Positions 9,150 through 20,773 of a stretch of 64,000 bases of DNA are shown piece by piece; positions within the stretch are counted from its first letter, which is position 1; each line of letters begins with the position of its first letter. Under the pieces are notes generated by a model. That model did not search any database, was not told where the DNA came from, and saw nothing but the letters and a program-made list of their open reading frames with translations. The DNA lies in NCBI RefSeq assembly GCF_024753205.1, contig NZ_JANUGZ010000003.1, positions 951,934-1,015,933 of the forward strand. Reading direction: 5' to 3'. Position numbers and translations under genes: made by a program. Origin of the DNA: Massilia aurea. Lineage in GTDB: Bacteria > Pseudomonadota > Gammaproteobacteria > Burkholderiales > Burkholderiaceae_D.

Positions 9150-9926
9150 ATGAAAAAACTGATCACCACCGCTCTGTTGACCGCACTCTGCACCATCTCC
9201 GCTTCAGCCCTGGCCACGCCAATCGCCATGACCGGCGCGTTCGCCTCGAGCGACATGGCAAACAACAATTACAGCGCCGTGTTCAGTGGCAAATCCTTCC
9301 TGCCGGCCGACTACACGGTCAACAGCCTGACGTTCTCGTTCTCGTTCCGCGACGATGGCACCGATATGTTCACGACGTCGGCGCCAGTCTCTACCGGCAG
9401 CAACATGACGGGCTGGATGCCCCACACGTCGATCAGCTATGCACGCTATCTGACCAATTACGCGACGGTAGAGCGCACGGGCCAGCAGGAAAGCGCGGCC
9501 CTGTCGATCGGCGGCGTTGCTCTCGGTACGGGCAGCACGTCATTGCTTGAGTCGAGCACGACCGCATCGAGCCCGCTTCAGGTCAAGTACGAAGGCATGG
9601 GCTGCTCTTACTACCAGTGCTACGACTTCTACACGAAGAGCTGGACCGACACCACGACCGTCACCCGCGACTACACCGGCGCCTTCACCATCAGCGGCAT
9701 CATCTCGAATCAGTCGATCATCGACGAACTGCTGCGCAGCGACCAGTTGACGGTGAACCTGCAGGTCGCGGGTGACCTGATCCTGACCAATTCGCAGCTG
9801 CTGCTGGATTACACGAAAGTCGTGGCGTCTGCCGAAGTGCCGGAGCCATCGAGCATCCTGCTGGCGCTTGCCGGTCTGGCCGGCCTGGGCGCCGTGCGTC
9901 GCCGCAGCAAGCGCGTGGCGGCATAA
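9150..9926 (+). CDS. PEP-CTERM sorting domain protein, secreted
   Basis: 258 aa. It has an N-terminal signal peptide (MKKLITTALLTALCTISASALA) and a C-terminal tripartite sorting signal of VPEPSS, a hydrophobic helix (ILLALAGLAGLGAV) and a basic tail RRRSKR. This is the substrate signature of exosortase, which in other bacteria exports such proteins with exopolysaccharide. The body is beta-rich, low in Lys, with Ser/Thr-rich stretches and no recognised enzymatic motif. Monocistronic: a terminator lies upstream and a convergent gene downstream. No exosortase gene is present in this window. Confidence 0.9.
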   Translation: MKKLITTALLTALCTISASALATPIAMTGAFASSDMANNNYSAVFSGKSFLPADYTVNSLTFSFSFRDDGTDMFTTSAPVSTGSNMTGWMPHTSISYARYLTNYATVERTGQQESAALSIGGVALGTGSTSLLESSTTASSPLQVKYEGMGCSYYQCYDFYTKSWTDTTTVTRDYTGAFTISGIISNQSIIDELLRSDQLTVNLQVAGDLILTNSQLLLDYTKVVASAEVPEPSSILLALAGLAGLGAVRRRSKRVAA

Positions 9927-9953
9927 CGCAGTTTCAGAAAGACTGGCGAGGCG

Positions 9954-11000
9954 TCAGCGCCGCACGACGATCGGCTTCAACCCCAACGAAGCCGGCAGCG
10001 CGTCCATCGCCTCGATCGCCTCGGCACGGGTCGGATACGGCCCGCCATACAGGCGATTGAATGCCCCCACCTTCACCACTTCGAGCGTGCCCACGTCCAC
10101 ACCGGCGCGCGCGATCTGCTCGCTGATCGCTTCGGCGGTACCGGTGCGGCCATACGCGCCAAGCTGGATGTAATACTCGCCCGTCGTGGCGCGCGGCGCC
10201 GGCGCCTCTGGTGCTGCTGGTGCCGCCGGTGTCGCCGGCTCCACCAGGCGCACGACAGCGCCGCTGTCCGACCGCACCCGGTCTTCGAGCATCAGCGCGG
10301 CGATCTCGGGCGGCGCCGATTGCGCCTGCGATGTCGCTTCACGCCGCGCGGCGGCAATCTGCGCCGGATTGACGATCGGATCGCCCGGGAACAGGCGCTC
10401 GATCTCGACCTCGTGGCTGCCGTTGCCGAGCAGGCCCAGTTTCAGCGCAGCCGTGTACGACACGTCGATGATGCGCGTGGAATGGAACGGGCCGCGATCG
10501 TTGATGCGCACGACCACCGACTGGCCGCTTTCCAGACTGGTCACGCGCACGTACGACGGAATCGGCAGCGTCGGGTGTGCACCCGTCATCTTGTACATGT
10601 CGTAGAGCTCACCGGAAGCCGTGCGCTGGCCATGGAACTTCTTGCCATACCAGGTGCTGATGCCGCGCTGGGTCCACCGTTCATCGTTGCCCAGCGGCGT
10701 GTAGGTCTTGCCCAGCACCGTGTAGGGACGGCTGGTGAACTTGTTGAACGGTTCGGCCACGACGACCGCGTCGGGCGTCTCGAGCAGCCCGTCGGGCGGA
10801 TTCTCGCCCGGGCCGTCGTCCTTGTAGTAGCCGCCCCGTCCCGAATTGGCGGCCGGCAGCTTGGGCGCCGGGCCATGCTTGGCGGTGGGCTTGTGCGGCC
10901 ACGGAAATGGCGACAAGCGCTTGTGTTCACCGGTACTGCTGCACGCCGTGACAAGAAAGGCAACCGCTACGACCGCCGGGATGTTTTTGCGAACGCCCAT
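9954..11000 (-). CDS. rlpA: Septal ring lytic transglycosylase RlpA family lipoprotein
   Basis: 348 aa. The N terminus is a lipoprotein signal with lipobox LVTAC (Cys20). A double-psi beta-barrel domain (about 110-205) contains GISTWYGKKFHGQRTASGE and the conserved INDRGPF; a C-terminal SPOR domain (about 270-348) starts at YYIQLGAYGRT. RlpA proteins cleave naked septal glycan strands in some species (family knowledge). It lies 18 bp downstream of mrdB on the same strand and so ends the mre-mrd cluster, a usual location for rlpA. Confidence 0.92.
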   Translation of the reverse strand: MGVRKNIPAVVAVAFLVTACSSTGEHKRLSPFPWPHKPTAKHGPAPKLPAANSGRGGYYKDDGPGENPPDGLLETPDAVVVAEPFNKFTSRPYTVLGKTYTPLGNDERWTQRGISTWYGKKFHGQRTASGELYDMYKMTGAHPTLPIPSYVRVTSLESGQSVVVRINDRGPFHSTRIIDVSYTAALKLGLLGNGSHEVEIERLFPGDPIVNPAQIAAARREATSQAQSAPPEIAALMLEDRVRSDSGAVVRLVEPATPAAPAAPEAPAPRATTGEYYIQLGAYGRTGTAEAISEQIARAGVDVGTLEVVKVGAFNRLYGGPYPTRAEAIEAMDALPASLGLKPIVVRR

Positions 11001-11018
11001 TGGCAGTCCTCCTGCTAG

Positions 11019-12137
11019 TTAAGTCTTCACCAGTTTACGGTGTCTTTGAATACTCATCAATATGCCGGCGCCAAGGCCGAGTGTGATAAAGGCAGTACCG
11101 CCATAGCTCATGAAGGGCAGCGGCACCCCGACCACGGGCAAAATGCCCGCCACCATGCCCATGTTGACAAAGGCATAGGTAAAGAAAATCATCGAGATCG
11201 ACCCGGCCAGCAGGCGCCCGAAGGTATTGGCCGCATTGGCCGCGATCATCAGGCCGCGCCCGATCAGCAGCAGGTACACGAACAGCAGGAACAGGTTGCC
11301 GATCAGGCCAAATTCTTCCGAATACACCGAGAACACGAAGTCGGTGGTCCGCTCGGGCACGAATTCCAGGTAACCCTGCGTGCCCTTCATATAGCCCTTG
11401 CCGCTCACGCCACCGGAGCCGATCGCGATGATCGACTGGATGATGTGGAAGCCCTTGCCCAGCGGGTCCGAGGTCGGATCGATCAGCGTCATCACCCGCT
11501 CGCGCTGGTAATCGTGCATCATCGACCAGCCGACCGGCAGGCTGGCCAGCCCCAGTACCGACACGGCGGCGATGGCCTTCCACGACAGGCCGGCCAGGAA
11601 GATCACGTACAGCCCCGACGATGCCACCAGCAGCGACGTGCCAAGGTCGGGCTGCTTCATGATGAACGCCACCGGAATCATCAGGAGCGCCCCGGCGGCC
11701 AGGTAATTCTTCCAGCCCGCGACTTGGGCCCTGGTCTGAAAATACCAGGCCAGCATCAGGGGCACGCCGATCTTCATGATCTCGGACGGCTGGATGTCGA
11801 TCACGCCGATGTGCAGCCAGCGCCGCGCGCCCTTCTTGATCAGGCCAAACATGGCCACTGCGACCAGCAGCGCCACGCCGATGGTGTAGATCGGCACGGC
11901 CAGGCGCATCAGCGTTTGCGGCGCGATGTTCGCGGCGATCCACATCACGGCAAACGATAGCAGGAAGTTACGGATCTGGTGCTCGACCCGGTCCGGGAAG
12001 TCGGCGCCGGCCGATGACATGGTGATCATGCTGATCGTGACCAGGACCGCGAGGATCAGCGTGAGCGGCAGGTCGAACACCGTGAAATAGGGGCGCAGGC
12101 GCCGCCGCAGCGAACGCCGTTCTGGGATATGGGCCAT
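11019..12137 (-). CDS. mrdB: Rod shape-determining SEDS glycosyltransferase RodA
   Basis: 372 aa, polytopic with about ten membrane segments. SEDS peptidoglycan polymerase of the elongasome, working with PBP2. Characteristic segments are QPSEIMKIGVPLMLAW (periplasmic loop and helix), GSGGVSGKGYMKGTQ with the FVPERTTDFVFSVYSEEFG loop, and PFMSYGGT near the C terminus. It begins 3 bp after the mrdA stop, so the two are coupled. Confidence 0.96.
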   Translation of the reverse strand: MAHIPERRSLRRRLRPYFTVFDLPLTLILAVLVTISMITMSSAGADFPDRVEHQIRNFLLSFAVMWIAANIAPQTLMRLAVPIYTIGVALLVAVAMFGLIKKGARRWLHIGVIDIQPSEIMKIGVPLMLAWYFQTRAQVAGWKNYLAAGALLMIPVAFIMKQPDLGTSLLVASSGLYVIFLAGLSWKAIAAVSVLGLASLPVGWSMMHDYQRERVMTLIDPTSDPLGKGFHIIQSIIAIGSGGVSGKGYMKGTQGYLEFVPERTTDFVFSVYSEEFGLIGNLFLLFVYLLLIGRGLMIAANAANTFGRLLAGSISMIFFTYAFVNMGMVAGILPVVGVPLPFMSYGGTAFITLGLGAGILMSIQRHRKLVKT

Positions 12138-12140
12138 GAT

Positions 12141-14129
12141 TTACTCGGTTCGGGTGACGGCGGGTGCGCTGGCCGTCTGGAGCGGTGCGGTCACGGGCGC
12201 TGGCGTCGGTGCTGGCGCTGGTGCGATCTTCTTGACGGTGACGGGACGCTCGGCCTTTTTGGGTTCGGCCGGCGGCGCCGGGCGCTTGCCCAGGATGGCG
12301 TAATCGAGCACCTTGCGCGCGATCGGCGCGGCGATAGCACCGCCAAAGCCGGCATTTTCAACGACCATCGCCAGCGCGATGCGCGGCTGCTCGGCCGGCG
12401 CAAACACGGTAAACAATGCATTGTCGCGGTGGCGTTCATCGATTGCGTTGGCATTGTATTTCTTGCCGCGCAAGCCGATCACCTGGGCGGTGCCGGTCTT
12501 GCCGCCGGCCGTGTACAGGGCGCCGGCAAAGGCTTTCTGGCCGGTGCCTTCGCGGATCACGCCCGCCATCGCATCCTTGATGAAGGCGATGTGTTCGGGC
12601 TTCATGGCCAGGCGCCGGGTTTCCTTCGGCACGGTGAGCGTGCGCTCGCGGGTGGCGCCGTCCTCGATCATCTTGACCAGGTGCGGCTTCATCACCACGC
12701 CGTTGTTGGCCAGGATGGCGGTGGCATGCGCCAGCTGCAGCATCGTGTAGTTGTTGAAGCCCTGGCCGATCGCGACCGAAATGGTGTCACCGCCGACCCA
12801 CTTCTGGGCCGCGGGGTTGCGCTTGAAGCGCTCGGCCTTCCACTCTTTTGAGGGCAGCACGCCGGTCTTTTCGTAATCGAGGTCGATCCCGGTCGGCTGG
12901 CCAAAGCCGAATTCACGCATGAACTTCGAGATGTTATCGATGCCCATCTCGTTGGACAGCTGATAGTAATAGGTATCGCAAGAGTGGGCGATCGAGGTGT
13001 ACATATTGACGATGCCGTGCCCGCCCGGCTTGTCATCGTTGAAGCGGTGCCCGCCCAGCATGAAGAAGCCGGGATCGCGGATCGCATCCTGCGGGCGGCG
13101 GAACCCCATCTCGAGCGCTGCCAGCGACATGAACGGCTTGAAGGTCGAGCCAGGCGGATAGGTGCCCGACAGCGGCCGGTTCATCAGCGGCTTGTCGAGC
13201 GAGGTATTGAGTTCGTTCCAGCTCTGGGTATCGATGCCGTCGACGAACAGGTTCGGATCGAACCCGGGGCGCGACACATACGCCAGCACGTCGCCGGTGG
13301 CCGGCTCGATCGCCACCAGGGCGCCGCGCTGGTCACCGAACGCTTCTTCGGCGATCTTCTGCAGTTCGATGTCGATCGACAGGATCAGGTTACTGCCGGG
13401 CGTGGGCGCCGTGCGGCGCAGCGTGCGGATGGCGCGGCCACCGGCGGAGCGCTCGACCTGCTCGTAGCCGGTCTGGCCGTGCAGCTGGCGCTCGTAGCGC
13501 TTCTCGACGCCTTCCTTGCCCATGTGGTCGGTGCCGTTGTAGTTGGCGGCGTCGTCGCCCTCTTCCAGCGCGTCGGCTTCCTTCTGGTTGATGCGGCCGA
13601 TGTAGCCGATCACGTGCGAGGCCACCTCGCCCATCGGATACTGGCGAAACAGGCGCGCCTGCACTTCAACGCCGGGAAAACGGAAGCGCTGCGCGGTGAA
13701 GCGCGCCACTTCGTCATCGGTCAGGCGCGTGCGCAGCGGGACGCTGGCAAAGCTGCGCGACTCTTCGAGCAAGCGCTTGAAGCGGCGCCGGTCGCGTGGC
13801 TCGATCTGCACCAGCTTGGCCAGTTCGTCGATCACCGATTCCATGTTCGCCTGCAGCTTCGAGGGCGTCAGTTCGAGCGTATAGGCCGAATAGTTACGCG
13901 CCAGGACCACGCCGTTGCGGTCGACGATCAACCCGCGGTTGGGCACGATCGGCACCAGCGCGATGCGGTTGTCCTCGGCCTGGGCCGCGTACTGGTCGTG
14001 GTGCAGCACCTGCAGCCACACGACGCGCGCGACCAGGAGGCCAAAGCAAATGAAGACCAGGGCGATCAGCACCGTCAGGCGCATCCGGAACTGGTGGATC
14101 TCGCGATCGCTGTCTTTGAATTCGGTCAT
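12141..14129 (-). CDS. mrdA: Penicillin-binding protein 2 (transpeptidase)
   Basis: 662 aa from the ATG at 14129 (MTEFKDSDREIH); the in-frame upstream extension overlaps the end of mreD and is not conserved. One N-terminal membrane anchor (about 17-38) is followed by a PBP dimerisation domain (about 60-240) and a transpeptidase domain with SxxK as STFK (Ser about 328), SxN as SCD (in AHSCDTYYY) and KTG as GGKTGTAQ (about 565). The C terminus has an Ala/Pro-rich tail of about 55 residues. It cross-links peptidoglycan during cell elongation and is encoded between mreD and mrdB. Confidence 0.96.
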   Translation of the reverse strand: MTEFKDSDREIHQFRMRLTVLIALVFICFGLLVARVVWLQVLHHDQYAAQAEDNRIALVPIVPNRGLIVDRNGVVLARNYSAYTLELTPSKLQANMESVIDELAKLVQIEPRDRRRFKRLLEESRSFASVPLRTRLTDDEVARFTAQRFRFPGVEVQARLFRQYPMGEVASHVIGYIGRINQKEADALEEGDDAANYNGTDHMGKEGVEKRYERQLHGQTGYEQVERSAGGRAIRTLRRTAPTPGSNLILSIDIELQKIAEEAFGDQRGALVAIEPATGDVLAYVSRPGFDPNLFVDGIDTQSWNELNTSLDKPLMNRPLSGTYPPGSTFKPFMSLAALEMGFRRPQDAIRDPGFFMLGGHRFNDDKPGGHGIVNMYTSIAHSCDTYYYQLSNEMGIDNISKFMREFGFGQPTGIDLDYEKTGVLPSKEWKAERFKRNPAAQKWVGGDTISVAIGQGFNNYTMLQLAHATAILANNGVVMKPHLVKMIEDGATRERTLTVPKETRRLAMKPEHIAFIKDAMAGVIREGTGQKAFAGALYTAGGKTGTAQVIGLRGKKYNANAIDERHRDNALFTVFAPAEQPRIALAMVVENAGFGGAIAAPIARKVLDYAILGKRPAPPAEPKKAERPVTVKKIAPAPAPTPAPVTAPLQTASAPAVTRTE

Positions 14130-14164
14130 GCGCTTATTGGTCGATTCGGGTCGATTCAGGTCGG

Positions 14165-14683
14165 TCAGATCGGACGGGTGTGGTCGCGGTCGACCGCGCG
14201 GCGCTGGGGCGCCAGCAGCAGCCAGGTGATCACGGGCCACAGGATCACCGCCACCACGCTCTCAATGAATTGCAGCAGGCCAGGAAAGCGCCCGGAGACG
14301 ATGAAATGCACGATCAGCTGGATCGCCTGCGCCATCAGGAGCAGCGGGAACACGTGCATGGCCTGGGTGAGCGTCGGGAACCACAGCACGCGGCGGTGGA
14401 TCATGATGGCGAAGTACGACAGCAGCGTATAGGCCAGCGCGTTCTCGCCCAGGAGGCTCGCATCGTGCACGTCCATCAGGAGGCCCATGCAGAAGGCGAC
14501 GCCGATGCCGACCTTGCGCGGCTGGTGGATGCCCCAGAAGACCAGCACCAGTGCGACGAAATCGGGCGCGCCAAGCCAGCGGCCCCACGGCATCAGGTTG
14601 AGCATGAAGGCGCACACCAGGCTGAACGTGATGAACAGCGGGCTGACGGGCAGCAGGATGTAATGCGGGCGGTTACCTGGCAT
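14165..14683 (-). CDS. mreD: Rod shape-determining protein MreD
   Basis: 172 aa, small integral membrane protein with about five to six hydrophobic segments. The central GLLMDVHDASLLGENALAY stretch is diagnostic for MreD. It is part of the elongasome and bridges MreC and the cytoplasmic machinery (family knowledge). It starts 6 bp after the mreC stop and lies 35 bp before mrdA. Confidence 0.94.
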   Translation of the reverse strand: MPGNRPHYILLPVSPLFITFSLVCAFMLNLMPWGRWLGAPDFVALVLVFWGIHQPRKVGIGVAFCMGLLMDVHDASLLGENALAYTLLSYFAIMIHRRVLWFPTLTQAMHVFPLLLMAQAIQLIVHFIVSGRFPGLLQFIESVVAVILWPVITWLLLAPQRRAVDRDHTRPI

Positions 14684-14689
14684 GGTCGC

Positions 14690-15823
14690 TTATCGGGTTG
14701 GTGACGGTGCTGACGGCGCAGGTACGACTGGCGTCGGTGCAGGCTGCGCCCGGACCGCCGGCGTAGTAGCGGCGCGTGTCGTTGTAGCCGGCACAGGTGT
14801 GGTCAGCGTCGTCGTTGGTGCGGCGCCCGGGGTGACCGGCGCCGCTGGCGCAACCGGCGACTGCACGGCCGCCGGCGCGCCAGCGGCCGGCAATGGCGAC
14901 GCGGGCAACGGTGGCGTCGGCACCGGCGCCATCGCCGGCAGCTTGCGGCGGTTGCCGGATGGCGGTGTTTCCTGCGGCGGGCGCGCCGGCAAGGCATGGT
15001 TCGACATGATCACCAGCACCTGGCGGTTGCGGTCGATGCCGGCCAGCGGCAGGCCAACGACACGGCCGAACGAGCCGGTCGCCTTTTCGACCTGCGTCAC
15101 GCGCGCGACGGCCAGGCCGGCCGGGTACATGCCGTCCAGGCCCGACGTGACCAGCACGTCGCCGACCTGAATGTCGGCGTCCTGGGCCACGAAGCGCAGA
15201 TCGAGCTGACCGGAATGACCGCGGCCGTACACGATGCTGCGCAAGCCGCTGCGCAGCACCTGCACGGGAATGGCCTGGTCCTTGTCGGTCAGGAGCGTGA
15301 CTTCGGATGTGAACGGAAACACGCGCGTGACCTGCCCCACCACGCCGGCATGGTCGATCACCGGCAGGCCGGGCGTCACGTCGTCGCGCGAGCCGCGATT
15401 GATGACGATGCGGCGCGTCGACGGATCGCGCGCGTCGTACAGGATTTCGGCCATCTGCGATTGCACGGGCAGTTGCTGCTTGCCGTCCATCAGGCGCCGC
15501 AGGTGGATGTTCTCGGCCATCTGGAACTGCGCCTGCTGCAGCAGGCGGGCCTGGGCCAGCTCCTGGTTCTTCAGCGCCTGGACCTGCTTTTGCAGCGTGG
15601 AGACCGACGAGAAATAGACGCCCATATTGCCCACCGCATCGCGTGGCAGCATGGCGGCCATCTGCATCGGGTACAGCACGGTCGCGGCGACCGTACGCAC
15701 GCCGGCCAGAAGCCCCATGCGGGCGTCGACCACCAGCAGAACGATCGCGATCAGCGCGAACACCGTCACCTTGACACGCGCGGGCGCGCCTTGTTTGAAC
15801 AGCGGCGGAGGACTATATTCCAT
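14690..15823 (-). CDS. mreC: Cell shape-determining protein MreC
   Basis: 377 aa. An N-terminal membrane segment (about 19-38, ALIAIVLLVVDARMG) is followed by a coiled coil (about 75-115) and the MreC beta-barrel domain (about 125-275; HAGVVGQV, YGRGHSGQL, VLVTSGLDGMYPAGLAV). The last ~95 residues are a low-complexity Pro/Ala/Thr-rich periplasmic tail, longer than in E. coli MreC. It organises PBP2 and RodA in the periplasm. It lies between mreB, 99 bp upstream, and mreD. Confidence 0.95.
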   Translation of the reverse strand: MEYSPPPLFKQGAPARVKVTVFALIAIVLLVVDARMGLLAGVRTVAATVLYPMQMAAMLPRDAVGNMGVYFSSVSTLQKQVQALKNQELAQARLLQQAQFQMAENIHLRRLMDGKQQLPVQSQMAEILYDARDPSTRRIVINRGSRDDVTPGLPVIDHAGVVGQVTRVFPFTSEVTLLTDKDQAIPVQVLRSGLRSIVYGRGHSGQLDLRFVAQDADIQVGDVLVTSGLDGMYPAGLAVARVTQVEKATGSFGRVVGLPLAGIDRNRQVLVIMSNHALPARPPQETPPSGNRRKLPAMAPVPTPPLPASPLPAAGAPAAVQSPVAPAAPVTPGAAPTTTLTTPVPATTTRAATTPAVRAQPAPTPVVPAPSAPSPTR

Positions 15824-15922
15824 GAGCTCTGGTGGTGGTAACGCGGGAGTTCATATCAAGACGGGCAGTTGCGCGCAGCTTGTGACCGCACGCCCTGCCC
15901 GTCCTGGAAGACCACGTGCGGC

Positions 15923-17282
<1,360 letters not shown>

Positions 17283-17582
17283 ATGTCCTTGACCCTATCT
17301 GACGTAAAACGCATTGCCAACCTGGCCCAGCTCGAAATGAACGAGGCCGATGCCGAAATCGCGCTGACCGAGCTGAACGGCATTTTCGCGCTGGCCGAGC
17401 AGATGCAGGCGGTCGACACCACCGGCGTGGCGCCACTGGCCCAGCCGCTGTCGGCGATCCTCGCCCTGCCGCTGCGCCTGCGCGACGACGTGGTGACCGA
17501 ACAGAACCACCGCGACGATTACCAGGCGCCGGCCCCGAAAGCGCAGGACGGCCTGTATCTGGTGCCGAAGGTCATCGAGTAA
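17283..17582 (+). CDS. gatC: Asp-tRNA(Asn)/Glu-tRNA(Gln) amidotransferase subunit C
   Basis: 99 aa, the usual GatC length. It opens with [15 protein letters not shown] and ends with [10 protein letters not shown], both typical of the family. GatC wraps around GatA and stabilises the GatAB complex that converts misacylated Asp-tRNA(Asn) and Glu-tRNA(Gln). It is the first gene of gatCAB; gatA begins 49 bp later. Confidence 0.95.
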   Translation: MSLTLSDVKRIANLAQLEMNEADAEIALTELNGIFALAEQMQAVDTTGVAPLAQPLSAILALPLRLRDDVVTEQNHRDDYQAPAPKAQDGLYLVPKVIE

Positions 17583-17631
17583 TCCCGGCTTTTGAATCGC
17601 TCACGAATCCGCTTTTAGAATCGACACGCAC

Positions 17632-19107
17632 ATGCATAACAAGACCCTCAAGGAGCTGTCCGCGCTCCTGCACTCGAAGCAGATCTCGAGCACGGAACTG
17701 ACGCGCCACTACCTCGGCCGCATCGACGCCAGCGAACATAACGCCTTCCTGCACGTGGACCACGCGCGCTCGCTGGCCCAGGCCGCCGAAGCCGACGTGC
17801 GCTTCGCCGACGGCACGGCCGGCCCGCTGACCGGCGTGCCGATCGCGCACAAGGATATTTTCGTCACGCGCGACTGGCGCACGACGGCCGGCTCGAAGAT
17901 GCTGGAGGGCTACGTCAGCCCGTTCGATGCCACCGTGGTCGAGCGCTTCCGCAATGCCGGCATGGTCACGCTGGGCAAGGTCAACCTCGATGAATTCGCG
18001 ATGGGCTCGGCCAATGAAAACTCGGCCTACGGCGCAGTGAAGAATCCTTGGGATACGACGGCGGTGCCGGGCGGCTCCTCGGGCGGCTCGGCGGCGGCGA
18101 TCGCTGCGCGCCTGGCGCCGGCGGCCACCGCCACCGACACCGGCGGCTCGATCCGCCAACCGGCCGCGTTCTGCGGCGTCACCGGCATCAAGCCAACGTA
18201 CGGGCGCGTATCGCGCTTCGGCATGATCGCGTTTGCCTCGTCGCTCGACCAGGGCGGCCCGATCGCCCAGAGCGCCGAGGATTGCGCGTTGCTGCTCAAT
18301 GAAATGATCGGCTTCGACGAGCGCGATTCGACCAGCCTCACGGTCGACCAGGGCAACGTCGCGGAAGACTACACACGCGCGCTGGAGCACCCGTTGACCG
18401 GGCTGCGCATCGGCGTGCCGGCCGAGTATTTCGGCGAAGGCCTGGCGAGCGACGTCGAAGCCGCCGTGCGCGCGGCGCTCGAACAGTTCGTGAAACTGGG
18501 CGCGACGCTGGTGGACATCTCGCTGCCAAAGACCGCGCTGTCGATCCCGACCTATTACATCATCGCGCCAGCCGAAGCCTCGTCGAACCTGTCGCGCTTT
18601 GACGGTGTGCGCTACGGCCACCGCGCCAGCGAGTACAAGGATTTGCAGGACATGTACCGCAAAACCCGCGCCGAAGGTTTCGGCACGGAGGTCAAGCGCC
18701 GCATCCTGGTGGGCACCTATGTGCTGTGCCACGGCTACTACGATGCGTATTACGTGCAGGCGCAGAAGATCCGGCGTTTGATCGCCGACGACTTCCAGGC
18801 TGCGTTTGCCGACAAGTGCGACGTGATCATGGGCCCGGTCGCGCCGACCGTGGCGTGGGATCTGGGCGCCAAGTCGAACGATCCGGTGGCGAACTACCTG
18901 GCCGACATCTACACGCTCTCGACCAGCCTGGCGGGCCTGCCCGGCATGTCGATCCCGTGTGGCTTCGGCGCCGGCGAGAAGAATGGCAAGCGGCCGGTCG
19001 GCCTGCAAATCATCGGCAACTACTTCGCCGAAGCCAAGCTGCTCAACATCGCGCACCAGTACCAGCTCGCGACCGATTGGCATACGCGCACGCCGGACGG
19101 CGTTTGA
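17632..19107 (+). CDS. gatA: Asp-tRNA(Asn)/Glu-tRNA(Gln) amidotransferase subunit A
   Basis: 491 aa. Amidase-signature enzyme that releases ammonia from glutamine for the transamidation. The Ser-cisSer-Lys triad is visible: Lys in PIAHKDIF (about 77), the Gly/Ser-rich [13 protein letters not shown] loop (about 150) and the nucleophile Ser in [10 protein letters not shown] (about 175). Length is normal. It lies between gatC and gatB with short gaps. Confidence 0.97.
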   Translation: MHNKTLKELSALLHSKQISSTELTRHYLGRIDASEHNAFLHVDHARSLAQAAEADVRFADGTAGPLTGVPIAHKDIFVTRDWRTTAGSKMLEGYVSPFDATVVERFRNAGMVTLGKVNLDEFAMGSANENSAYGAVKNPWDTTAVPGGSSGGSAAAIAARLAPAATATDTGGSIRQPAAFCGVTGIKPTYGRVSRFGMIAFASSLDQGGPIAQSAEDCALLLNEMIGFDERDSTSLTVDQGNVAEDYTRALEHPLTGLRIGVPAEYFGEGLASDVEAAVRAALEQFVKLGATLVDISLPKTALSIPTYYIIAPAEASSNLSRFDGVRYGHRASEYKDLQDMYRKTRAEGFGTEVKRRILVGTYVLCHGYYDAYYVQAQKIRRLIADDFQAAFADKCDVIMGPVAPTVAWDLGAKSNDPVANYLADIYTLSTSLAGLPGMSIPCGFGAGEKNGKRPVGLQIIGNYFAEAKLLNIAHQYQLATDWHTRTPDGV

Positions 19108-19139
19108 TTCGCGCCGACACAGAACAAAGAGAGAACACT

Positions 19140-20600
19140 ATGCAATGGGAAGTCGTCATCGGTCTTGAGAACCACGTGCAGCTCACGACCCAATCGAAAA
19201 TCTTCAGCGGCAGCGCGATCCGTTTCGGCGCCGAGCCGAACACGCAGGCCAGCCCGGTCGACCTGGCGCTGCCAGGCGTGCTGCCGGTGCTGAACCGCGG
19301 CGCGGTCGAACGCGCGATCCGTTTCGGCCTGGCGGTCGGCGGCACCATCGCGCCGGAGTCGGTCTTCGCGCGCAAGAACTACTTTTATCCCGACCTGCCG
19401 AAGGGTTACCAGATCAGCCAGTTCGCCGATCCGGTGGTCCAGGGCGGCACGCTGTCCTTCGCCTACGAAAAAGACGGCAAGCTCGAAATGAAGACGGTCA
19501 ACCTGACCCGCGCCCACCTCGAGGAAGACGCGGGCAAGTCGCTGCACGAAGACTATGCGGGCATGAGCGGGATCGACCTGAACCGCGCCGGTACGCCGCT
19601 GCTGGAAATCGTGTCCGAACCTGAAATGCGCAGCGCCGCCGAAGCGGTGGCGTATGCCAAGGCGATGCACTCGCTGGTGATGTGGCTGGGTGTGTGCGAC
19701 GGCAATATGCAGGAGGGTTCGTTCCGCTGCGACGTCAACGTCTCGGTGCGCCCGGTCGGCCAGCAGGAATTCGGCACGCGCTGCGAAATCAAGAATCTGA
19801 ACTCGTTCCGCTTCATGGAAGAAGCGATCCACTACGAAGTGCGGCGCCAGATCGAACTGATCGAAGACGGCGGCAAGGTGATCCAGGCCACGCGCCTGTG
19901 GGACCCGGACCGCAAGGAAACGCGCTCGATGCGGACAAAAGAAGACGCGCAGGATTACCGCTACTTCCCCGACCCTGACCTGCCGCCGCTGGCGATCGGC
20001 CAGGACTGGATCGAGCGCGTCAAAGCGGAGATGCCGGAACTGCCAGGCGCCATGCGCGCCCGCTTCACGGGCGAATACGGCCTGCCGGAATACGACAGCC
20101 TGGTGCTCACGTCGTCGCAGACGATGGCGACGTACTATGAAGCGGTGGTGGCAAAAGCCGGCAAGGAAAACGCGAAATCGGCCGCCAACTGGATGATGGG
20201 CGACGTGTCGTCGACACTGAACCGCGAAGGCGTCGAGCTGCAGGCTTCGCCAGTGAGCGCCGCGCAACTGGCGCTGCTGCTCAAGCGCATCGCCGACGGC
20301 ACGATCTCGAACAAGGCCGCAAAAGAAGTCTTCGCCGCAATGTGGGACGCCAAATTGGACGAAGAGGGATTGGCCGACACGGTCATCGACCAAAAGGGGC
20401 TGAAACAGATCTCGGATACGGGCGCACTGGAAGCGATCGTCGACGAGGTCCTGGCCGCCAACGCCAAATCCGTCGAACAATACCGCGCCGGCAAAGAAGC
20501 AGCGATCAACGCGCTGATCGGCCAGGCAATGAAAGCCTCCAAAGGCAAAGCCAACCCAGCGCAAGTCACCGAACTGCTGAAGAAAAAGCTGACCAGCTAA
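19140..20600 (+). CDS. gatB: Asp-tRNA(Asn)/Glu-tRNA(Gln) amidotransferase subunit B
   Basis: 486 aa from the ATG at 19140 ([15 protein letters not shown]), preceded by an AAAGAGAGA purine tract. GatB phosphorylates the mischarged tRNA ester and receives ammonia from GatA. Conserved are [12 protein letters not shown] (about 82), [18 protein letters not shown] (about 143) and [10 protein letters not shown] (about 218), with a C-terminal helical YqeY-like domain (about 390-486). The last gene of gatCAB. Confidence 0.97.
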   Translation: MQWEVVIGLENHVQLTTQSKIFSGSAIRFGAEPNTQASPVDLALPGVLPVLNRGAVERAIRFGLAVGGTIAPESVFARKNYFYPDLPKGYQISQFADPVVQGGTLSFAYEKDGKLEMKTVNLTRAHLEEDAGKSLHEDYAGMSGIDLNRAGTPLLEIVSEPEMRSAAEAVAYAKAMHSLVMWLGVCDGNMQEGSFRCDVNVSVRPVGQQEFGTRCEIKNLNSFRFMEEAIHYEVRRQIELIEDGGKVIQATRLWDPDRKETRSMRTKEDAQDYRYFPDPDLPPLAIGQDWIERVKAEMPELPGAMRARFTGEYGLPEYDSLVLTSSQTMATYYEAVVAKAGKENAKSAANWMMGDVSSTLNREGVELQASPVSAAQLALLLKRIADGTISNKAAKEVFAAMWDAKLDEEGLADTVIDQKGLKQISDTGALEAIVDEVLAANAKSVEQYRAGKEAAINALIGQAMKASKGKANPAQVTELLKKKLTS

Positions 20601-20615
20601 CCCTTCCTCCCAATT

Positions 20616-20676
20616 AGGGTCAGAGTCGAATTATTGAGCAATTGCCCACAATTGCCAGCAATGCGACGCTGACCCT
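20616..20676. repeat. REP-like palindrome, unit 1
   Basis: Left arm AGGGTCAGAGTCG (20616-20628) pairs with CGACGCTGACCCT (20664-20676) with one mismatch; the loop contains AGCAATTGCCCA. Confidence 0.85.
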
Positions 20677-20710
20677 GATTCATTTTTACCCGCGGTAATT
20701 GCCCAGCCTA

Positions 20711-20773
20711 GTGACTCTGTCCCCACTTATCGGGCAACCGCGAGCAATTGCCCAATAATTCGACTCTGACCCT
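20711..20773. repeat. REP-like palindrome, degenerate unit 2
   Basis: The right arm CGACTCTGACCCT (20761-20773) and the inner AGCAATTGCCCAATAATT match the other units, but the left side carries GTGACTCTGTCCCC instead of the expected inverted arm, so this copy is decayed or rearranged. Confidence 0.65.

Noticed and set aside
12984..14432. 482-codon plus-strand ORF opposite mrdA and mreD
   Set aside because: The composition (Arg/His/Gly-rich) is typical of antisense frames; both minus-strand genes are unambiguous.
17572..19083. 503-codon minus-strand ORF opposite gatA
   Set aside because: Antisense shadow of a conserved gene.
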